DNA of 64,000 nt from the NCBI GenBank assembly GCA_015501585.1, contig JADNRY010000075.1, positions 124,001 to 188,000 on the forward strand, in the 5' to 3' direction. Shown one piece after another: positions 56,074 through 64,000 of the stretch. The position numbers and the translations under genes were made by a program. The notes below the pieces were generated by a model. That model saw only the letters and a list, made by a program, of their open reading frames with translations. It did not search any database and was not told the origin of the DNA. The stretch's first letter is position 1. Each line of letters starts with the position of its first letter. This DNA comes from Rhodocollybia butyracea (lineage: Eukaryota > Basidiomycota > Agaricomycetes > Agaricales > Omphalotaceae).

Positions 56074-58425
56074 TCATTCATGCAAGGTCGACAAGGTCTG
56101 TTCATGATATTCACCAAGGACGTATTCCTCAAACAAAAGCAGAGAGGTTGATGTACGAGGATCTGAGTCTGGAGGAAACTCATCCGAAAGCGGATGGCCT
56201 GCCTCTTCAAAAGGTAGAGCTTTGAATTCGACCTGAAGATGAACGCAGAATAGAGAGTCGGGTCAGGATTGACTTTACGACTAAACAGGAGGCTCCGACG
56301 CACCAAAGCCCAATTGCACGACTTGTTATCGTAAGTAAGCGTGTGCAATCCTTCACACCACCCACTTCCTCGTAATAGATCGCAATAAACATCCAAGAAA
56401 GCCTCTTCGATGATTTGCTCAGGTCCAAGAACAGGTTCGAGGTCATAATTGAACGCAGGGGCCCCGCCATTCTGAATAAAACTTATTGTTAGTGACTATG
56501 ATTAACATTTCGAAATCGTACTGACCTTTGTCTTCTTCCTGAGCTTCTTGTTCTCAACGGGTGTAATAGGAGGTGATGATCCAGGAGACCTGGTTGGAGA
56601 GGTGTTCAAGCTGAGTTGAGGCGGAACCGAGAGCTGTAAGGCTGTCTTCAGAGGTGTGTCCGAACGCGAAAATCCGGAAGTTGAAAAGGAATTCCAATCG
56701 AGTGTCTCGCGTTTGACTGAACGCACCTGAGATGGAAAATTAGTAATTGAAGGAACAACATTGAGACCTCGTACCACTTTAGCACTCTCATTAAGATCAA
56801 ACTGAAGTTTCTCGGTCGTCTCGTCCTTCCCTCCGAATCCTAAATGTTCAAAGTTGCCCCATCTCTCGTCGGACAGTGACTTGTAGTCCCTTTCGCTTCC
56901 TCTTGTAGGGGAGGAAAAGAGATCACCCTTGAAATCAGTGTTTAAGGAGTTGAATGAGAATGCAGTCCTGGCGGAAGGTGGCGGAGAGTTGAAGTCAATG
57001 GGAGGAGTAACAGTATATGGGTGGCTTATTTCAGGGCTAGCGTTCGCCGATAGGTTCAACCGCTTCCTATAACTGTCCGAGTACTTAGGAGGCAGCCGGG
57101 ACGTATCATATCCGTAGCTCAGCGGCGATATTCGGAGCCATTCGGAGGATGAAGCCAACCCGCCTATTGCAGAACTTGGTGTGACTGTTCCGCTACCACC
57201 TCCGCTGGACGGAGGAGACTGGCCCCAAGAAGCAGCAGTCTTAACTAAATCTCTCTCGTATGTCTTTACGTTCCGCCTAACACTGGTAACACGCACTGTC
57301 CTGGCGCCTTTGCGTGGACGGTAGTTTTTGTCTATGATCGATGAGAAGCGATTGTTATCAAGCATAGCTGGGTATCTTTTAACCCATTCCTTCAAACGAG
57401 GAGGTACTCCCATAGTAGAAGCAGAACCTCCACTAAGGATATTCGAATTCCCGGTCGTATCCTGCCAGCGGATGAAGGCAAGCTGCATATGCTCCATAGC
57501 GTTAACAGAACGAAGGTAGTATGCGTATGTGTGATTGAACGGCTGGCCGGAAGGGCCCAGACCAAAAATGAGAGGCCCAAAAAGTGGTGAAAGAGTGGGA
57601 GGAGTATGTCCTGACGTGGCGCTATGCGCTGTAAGCCGTGCCAGCAGCGAGAGTATTGTCAAGATAACCAGTCTGAGGGAAGTATCCAACGTAGGAAGGA
57701 AATTGCGAAAGTGGCCTGAAGGATAATTGAGGGCTGTATAAACGTCAGTAAACGTATGGATCATGAAAAAACGGATACTTGCCTTGCTCTTGCTCTGCCC
57801 ACTGCAAATAGTGTTCCCAGTTCAGCAGCCCTCTATGCTCGACACCATCAATGACTCGGGTAATTCGCGCAAGACCCCAGCGAAGACACATGCCGAGTTC
57901 ATGCATATTCGCAAACCTAGCTTCATCTCTCCATTTCCGCTCTGCCAAATCCCTTTCTTTCCCGACAAGAATCAGACATGTCCCGAGAAACGACTTGACG
58001 AGACGTTTAGTGGCAGCGACATCGATGGCCCGGGCTGCAGCTAAATTGGAGAAAATGAACGGCGTGTCGAGGCCGCCACGGGTCGAAAGCTCTTCACAGA
58101 GAATATCCACCAGCCGGCTGACCTGTTCTACACCGAGCACCACATGGCGTTCAAAAGAAAGAAAACCGAAATCAGTATCAGTATCAGGACTGATCCAAGT
58201 TGGTCGTTCAAGTGTAAGAGGCAAAAACCGCTCTTTTTCGGATGACGGTGGCTGGTCGCCGCTGTCGAGCGATGTCTCATCAGAGGCAACCTTCGAGATT
58301 TGCTCCTTCGCTGCCTTTTTCTTCTCCTTCTTCGACTTTCTCGGAGAAACGTCAACAGAGGCCTGATCTACAGCGCCGCTGCTGTCGTCTGCAGGAACAC
58401 TGTGAGAGCGAGAAAAGAAGCCCAT
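56074..58425 (-). CDS. Msb1/Mug8-domain (DUF1708) cell-polarity protein
   Basis: Four exons: 58425-57783, 57733-56526, 56471-56304 and 56232-56074, giving 725 residues. The N-terminus MGFFSRSHSVPADDSSGAVD and a Lys-rich stretch (KSKKEKKKAAKEQISK) precede the conserved domain: FLSFERHVVLGVEQVSRLVD, MCLRWGLARITRVIDGVEHR, LLNWEHYLQWAEQEQA, HSATSGHTPPTLSPLFGPLI, YAYYLRSVNAMEHMQLAFIR. These match the fungal Msb1/Mug8 domain, linked in yeasts to Rho/Cdc42 signalling in bud and polarity control. The C-terminal half is Ser/Pro-rich and disordered, a likely phosphorylation and docking region. Intron 1 has a GC donor (CAAG|GCAAGT ... TATACAG). Confidence 0.87.
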
Positions 58426-58686
58426 GGACGTTGAGAATCAATCCCAGAAATGCAGATCAAACATATGTTGTGTGCACGTAAAGAAGCAAAAATTCAGCCG
58501 TAATGACTGGACTATTCGGCTCCTCCTCGACAGCCTTTTGAAGGGCCAAAGCGAGCTATCTCTCGCTAATCAATCGCTCCAAGGAGATGATAAAATGGAA
58601 TTAGACATTATGATATTGCGTAGGTATCAATTGACGTAGGTATATCGTAAGTATCACTACTATCCAGTTACTAAATCACCGCACCC

Positions 58687-61600
58687 TCATCGTCCGTCGA
58701 ACATATCATCCATAATTCCCTTCTCTATCACATCCCAATCAATACTACCATTGCTTGCGTATACGCTCTCGTACGTCGTGATACTGACACCACTGAAGAA
58801 TGGAACTAGATCACGAATGCTATCGATTTGACGTACTGAAGTCAGCATTGGCCGTCGCATTGGTTTTTGTTGGGCACCAAATCCGGAGAGATTCGGTGCA
58901 GGACTTGCGGTAGTAGTGCCGGTGGTTTCAGAAACTGTAGTCTGTTCATAGGTCAGTCCACGAGTGAGATATACTAGACGAAACGTTGGGACTTACCCTC
59001 GGTAGACTTCCAGCAATTTCTGCGAGTTGATCCATCATCGCTTCAGGGAACCAATCGTTGGGTCGATAAATGGCGTCGACAGTATCCGTCACGAACATCC
59101 ACTGGTGGCTATCCAAGGGGTTAGGTGTACTACAAGCTTTAGAAGTCAAAAAACTTACATTTGGAATTCTTCCGTTTGGATAGCGATGAGCAGATCGAGG
59201 CATTTGCACGCAGCGAGTACAAGTGGCAGATCTTCCGATCCATCCGATGGAAGGTTCAGCATGACTTGTTCAAAGATGCGATACTACCATCCCAGGGAGT
59301 CAGAAGGGAAGAGTATGAAGAGATTGGACATACGAGTTCGGTCAGTAAGACAGGCCAGAAGGAAGTCAAGTTGTGAGGCGAGAGTCTACAGAGCAAGACG
59401 CGAATGCAGAGATACACTTCGCTTTGCACTATCGGAGCAGTAGTGTTCCGTAAGACGTCCACCAGCTTCTCTTGAATGGAGGGGAGCACTGTGAGGTAAT
59501 GGTTTTTCTCTCCCGCTAACAGAACAAAAGACAGCCTGCGTAAATTTAGGGAGCGGACGAGCATTTCGTACTCGCGATTCGTAAAGATATTGGCGGAAGG
59601 CGCGGTGGAAATTTTATCTGCAGTCCATGTAAGTCAGTTGACAATGAAGAAAAAAGAAGCTCACTCAAAAGTTCCGGGAATGCAGTCTTGTCGGAGTCGA
59701 AGACTGTCTTGATTATAGGCTTCCATGCCTCTGCAGCCTCCGGCGCCCCATTGAACACTCGACTATCATTCAACAATTCAGTGACAGGAGAACGCCACGC
59801 TTTAAACGTCGAAGGGATCCGCGACATCTCGTATATCATATTCACCACAATTGGGTCCACCTCCATTGGCTTGACCTTGCCTTTCACCAACGGACTGATA
59901 ATATAATATACGATATTCGTACATGCACTGGATACCTTGTCATTGTCCATGAGTATTCGGCGCATGTTGGGTAAAGCGACAGCAGCGATAAACTCGTTGA
60001 TTTGGGTCACAGCTTCGTTCGCTGCACCGGGCCGGGGAGTGTCGGGAGTGAACGAGACAGTGCTCGCGTTCATCTTTTCATCCAGCTTGCCATCTAAAAA
60101 TATGCGAAGCCGTCAACTAAAACGATGGGGAATAGCAACAAAGTGTTACCTCGGGAACCATGAGTAGGCGAGTCCCTGCCGTTACTCAGTAGTGCTTCAT
60201 TGGCCGAACGGCGAATCCACGAGCTAGAGCCATAGGTCTTGCCCACATAACCTACACACGAGTCCAACAGCTTCGAAAATATATCCTGACCAGCAGTGTC
60301 AGTCCACGTCGACTCTCACTGAATGCCACATACCTGTAAATCTTTACGGATCCGCCGGTCCTCCATTGCGGTCGTCTGTGTGATCTTTTCGGCTAACACG
60401 GTAGCACACCTGGAAGTAAGTCAATATTGGACCCTCGTTCTGAATCAAATACATAGCCACCGAAGAGTAGAGAATGTTTGCGGCTTAAATTCCCGTGTGC
60501 TACCGGCAATCTCCTTGGCAAGCTGTAAGAATCTCCCCCAGACTTGCAGTGCCAAGGGTCCTTCCAACCGCTGCAAGTATTGCTCAAGAAAATTGAACAA
60601 TACCATGTCGGTCCTACAAGAAAATCATCAATGAGAACCATGTGAATATCTTAGGCTGCGCACAAATCAGGATTTATTGCTTGCTTTTTCTTGTCGGAAG
60701 AAGACGCTCGTAAGGATATGCTTTCGCAGATCATGTGTACGACATTCTGCGCACTGGATACAAGCACATCAATCAGCTCGAAAGGTGCATCGTCAGAGAC
60801 TTGGTATTCCTAATACGATAATTAGGGCAAAGCAATTATCAAGAAAACTGAGAGAACGTACAAACATATCACGGTTCCAGCAGTCGACTATTGACTCAAA
60901 CACTTCCGCCGACTGGACACGAAATATATGTTCAAGTACCCTACGACTGCGTGTCCGTGTTCGGTTGTATATAAGAGCCAAAGATTCATCGCGGGAATTG
61001 GTGTCCTCAGGGTCGGTCCACCCCAGTGTGCCCCATATAAGGTACAAGATACGAACGCCTTCGTTTAATGCATAGTAGGCAGGAGAGCGAACCTTGTAAA
61101 AAACCGTTCATAGGGAGGCACATACGAAAAGATATACTTACCCTAAGCTGTTCGTCCGCTGACTGTTGAGTGTTGTCCGAGCTAAAAACATTCGACACGT
61201 ATCCAAGAAGCCCGCTACCCTCCGCGTTCTTCTCCGTTATACTAGACGCATCGTCATCTGCCACACTAACCTCGGACGTATAAGCTAATCCCAACAGAAC
61301 CAGCCTTTCCAGACCATTAAGAAGCATGTTAAACTCCGCGTCGGAATTAGCAGAATGGATATCAGCAGAAAACTCTTCCTCTGTCGCCGATGCTTTTAAT
61401 AGGTCCCTCAGTGCTATAATTAACTTCTTCACCACGCAGTCATTGAGAGGGCCAACCACCGTTTGTAGCGTCGGCTGAAACTGGGGTACAGCCATAAGAA
61501 CAAAATCTAACCAATGTTGAAGCACAGGTTGGTTGGTCGGCGTAGCGATTCCATCCACGAGAGTTTGTGTGAGTAGTGGGTTCACTGAATATCCGTTGAC

Positions 61601-64000
61601 GATCGAATCATCGCCTTCTCCGGTATTAAGAGGTTCGAGGGATTGATCAGGCCGCTGTTTGCCCACTGTAATCCGCCTAGAGGATTCGTCTGTCGCGATG
61701 GATGCCGATATTACTGAGTGAAGAAGGTGAAGGAGTTTGTTTTGGAGATTAAGTCGGTTCACGTGGATGCAAAAGTAAAGCTTGCCAATGACGGCGGCTT
61801 CGATGACTTCGATGGAGATGCCTTGGATTTCGCCACGGGAGACGATAGCTTGGAGAAGATCCACAGCAGTAGATTGGATTACTAGATTTTGAGGGTCCAT
61901 AGTAGGCGCCCAAGCCGTCTTAGGCTCTGATTGAAGGAAGCTGGAAATGAGGGTTCAGTCAATGTAGTATTCGAAAACTAGAAATCTTACTTTAGCAGAA
62001 TATGCAAGAGCACCTCTAGGTAGCTCACATCCGGATCTGGAAAACCAGCTGTACCAATTGATCAGGCGAAATCCAACACAAGCATCAAAGCAAGTACTCA
62101 CCCGACTCAACTCTGTTTACAAGCCCAGTATGATGAGACCTCTTGATCCCAGATATACGAGCAGTCTTGACGAAACCCTGTCCACCAATCCGAATTACAG
62201 ACGCCAGCATTTCCATGAGATGATTCATATATCGTTGGTCAAAAGGCCGTTCGTAAACAAACCCAGGAATCTCTTTCCCCTTTACTTTTACTGTCGTCAT
62301 CGAACGTCGGATTGACGGGTCCAAGAGCTCAAAGAGAATCGGGTCAAGCACTCGAATGTATGACTTGAGACTACATCTCATCCAAGTCTCCCCAATCCGT
62401 CTCAAATTTGGGTCTTCGTTCTTGAGCGTGTCGAGTACGATCATCATAGGAACCTTGAATCGGGATCCAGGGAGCATGTTGTCCTCTACGAGGCCGAGAA
62501 TCAGTTTCATAGTATAAGGCGTCAGCTTGAAAATTCAACGCACCTGTAAGCCTCCACAGCGCACCAAATGCTTCATATGATTCTTGGACATTTCTCGACT
62601 CAGGCGAGTTCATAGTTTGTGCCAAAATACTTTCGACATGGGATTTCGGCGTCGCCGCTTCTAAACTCCAGATCAGGTTCACTGCACGAACATGATACAC
62701 TGCGTAGTCTGGGCGTAAATATAGCATTAAGCGGTTCACCATCTTGGACATTATTGACCGATCATCAATGGAAAAGTTGGGAGTTAGATCAACTGTTTGA
62801 TGCAGGAGCACAATCAAGGACACTACTTTGTCCAAGACAGTGAAATTTGCATTCTGGAGTGAAACAGTGAGCCAAACTGAGAATGAGGGATGGACCCTGC
62901 TTACCTCCGGTAGACTATTCAAAATCACTTCAAGCCACTTTTTCGGTTCCCATACCAGTGTAATCGAAGAGTTTAGTCTACTAACCAGCCGTTCGATCAA
63001 GGCGAGCGATTTCGTGAAAACCTCTCGGAGCGCCGTTAAGTTCCCATTCGCTTTCGTGAGACTGATACCAAGTACCATACTCAACGACGCCAAACTCTCA
63101 AACGCAGAGCTAAAAGGGACTTGATACGTTCCCGTAGGGGCGGGTGCATCGATAACTGGTTTGATGTCGTAGAACGTACAAGCAAAAATATACGGTCGTT
63201 CGTTTTCACTTACAGCCTGCATGTCGGGCTTTACCTCAGGACGGGAGAGTAGTTTAATGTGAGGGATTTGACGGAGTAGAACCTCGAGAAAGGATAGCCC
63301 AGCTTTTATGGCTGGAGAGGAAGCCTTGGACGGATCTTGCTTGAGTTGGATCTGCGAAGAGAGAATTAGAGGGATGATAATCTTTAACAGTAAACGTACG
63401 TCAAGAAGATCCATCACAGCTGAGAACATCAGGGGGAAGTGGACAGTCTGAGCCTCTTCATCTTGTGAAAACGTTCTCAGTATGAATAGTACCATGTCGA
63501 TCGCCTAATATAAGGTATGATTAGCTTGAAATTGTGGACTTTGTTGAAGAAACTCACCTCGAACTGGTCGGTATGGCCAACGATTTCTTGGAATACTGTA
63601 GTCAAAAGTCGCCTCCAAATGATATGGGGTTCCACAGCGTCATAAAGGGTATTCGCAGTCATAGATACATCCTCCTCTGTACCCGTTTCGGTCAAAGCCT
63701 TAATCGCCTTAAAAGCATCATACACTAACACATCCGAAAGCGCAGCCCCAATCTCCCAATTGTCCAGTAACGAAATGAATATCTTGAACGGGCGGGATTC
63801 CGAGTACTCTCCCGACGGCGAAACCATATCCTCTTTCAGTGTATTCCTAAGTAGCTCCAATGCGTTGGTTTTCAGATACTCGATCTGCTGCTTCTCACTC
63901 TTCTCGGCAGGACCCAACAACCATGAATACAACCTGCGGTTCAATGACAAGTCGCGTCTGAGAACTACACTGACAGCTGCGCGCATCAAGATGGTTCTGT
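58687..64000 (-). CDS. DOP1/Dopey homologue (5' end beyond the window)
   Basis: The rightmost in-window exon runs off the edge and already shows the Dopey N-terminal signature SVVLRRDLSLNRRLYSWLLG. Further exons give RIGETWMRCSLKSYIRVLDP, FELLDPSIRRSMTTVK, FVYERPFDQRYMNHLMEMLA and, near the C-terminus, LRRLSFVLLAGEKNHYLTVL, SEVYLCIRVLLCRLSPHNLT and FWPVLLTEL. The last exon ends IEKGIMDDMFDGR at 58687. DOP1 is a large leucine-zipper-like protein which, with Mon2 and Neo1, works in endosome-to-Golgi membrane traffic and hyphal morphogenesis. Clear splice points include 63558|63504, a 48-nt in-frame intron near 63402-63355, and TTACAG|GTGCG...CTCGTAG near 62563-62506. About 1,500 codons are in view; the start codon and N-terminal exons are missing. 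Confidence 0.9.

Noticed and set aside
57851..58366. 171-codon plus-strand frame over the Msb1-domain gene
   Set aside because: Antisense shadow; composition mirrors the Lys/Ser-rich coding strand.

Overview
The window is nuclear DNA from a filamentous basidiomycete, most likely an agaricomycete mushroom. Genes are compact and rich in 45-60 nt GT-AG introns (a few GC-AG). The families present (DUF6535, F-box/LRR, GMC oxidoreductase, MYND, DUF1774-like, Msb1/Mug8) are typical of that group. No rRNA, tRNA, CRISPR or prokaryotic operon structure is evident. Gene models were built by hand from splice signals, reading phase and family resemblance; where exon sums are given they are multiples of three.

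Layout. (1) 1-6.9 kb, mostly housekeeping: the 5' end of one Hsp70 gene and a second, complete but C-terminally scrambled Hsp70 in tandem (both minus strand); a RAMP4/SERP1 tail-anchored ER protein (plus); an RBBP4/Msi1-type WD40 histone chaperone (minus); mitochondrial ATP synthase subunit e (minus). (2) 7.3-13.1 kb: two tandem F-box/LRR paralogues, the distal one head-to-head with an Sld7-like gene, which runs convergently into a dead GFA/CENP-V-fold gene. (3) 13.8-24 kb and 40-49 kb, two related accessory blocks: five copies in total of a small unrecognised three-exon gene family (here called SFF for its Ser-Phe-Phe core), two copies of an unrecognised 184/247-residue gene, many decayed coding relics, duplicated Sld7/GFA ends, and a DUF1774-like membrane protein with a broken 5' copy. 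(4) 24.8-39.8 kb, an oxidative cluster: two P450 paralogues, both carrying inactivating lesions, one intact GMC oxidoreductase, relics of GMC 3' ends behind each P450, a 7-TM protein, and a nested pair of non-autonomous DNA transposons inserted behind the second P450. (5) 49.5-64 kb: a MYND zinc-finger protein, an F-box protein with an internal TGA, a DUF6535 membrane protein ending in a WW domain, an Msb1/Mug8-domain protein and most of a DOP1 (Dopey) homologue running off the right edge.

How it fits together. The two ends are conserved core genes (histone chaperone, ATP synthase, DOP1, Msb1). The middle is a fast-evolving accessory region shaped by repeated segmental duplication: P450-GMC units, F-box/Sld7/GFA units and SFF/184-aa/DUF1774 units were copied, and most copies then decayed. 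The most likely undescribed item is the SFF family: splice phases are conserved in all five copies, so it is a real gene family, and its C-terminal motif has been kept in two copies and lost in three.
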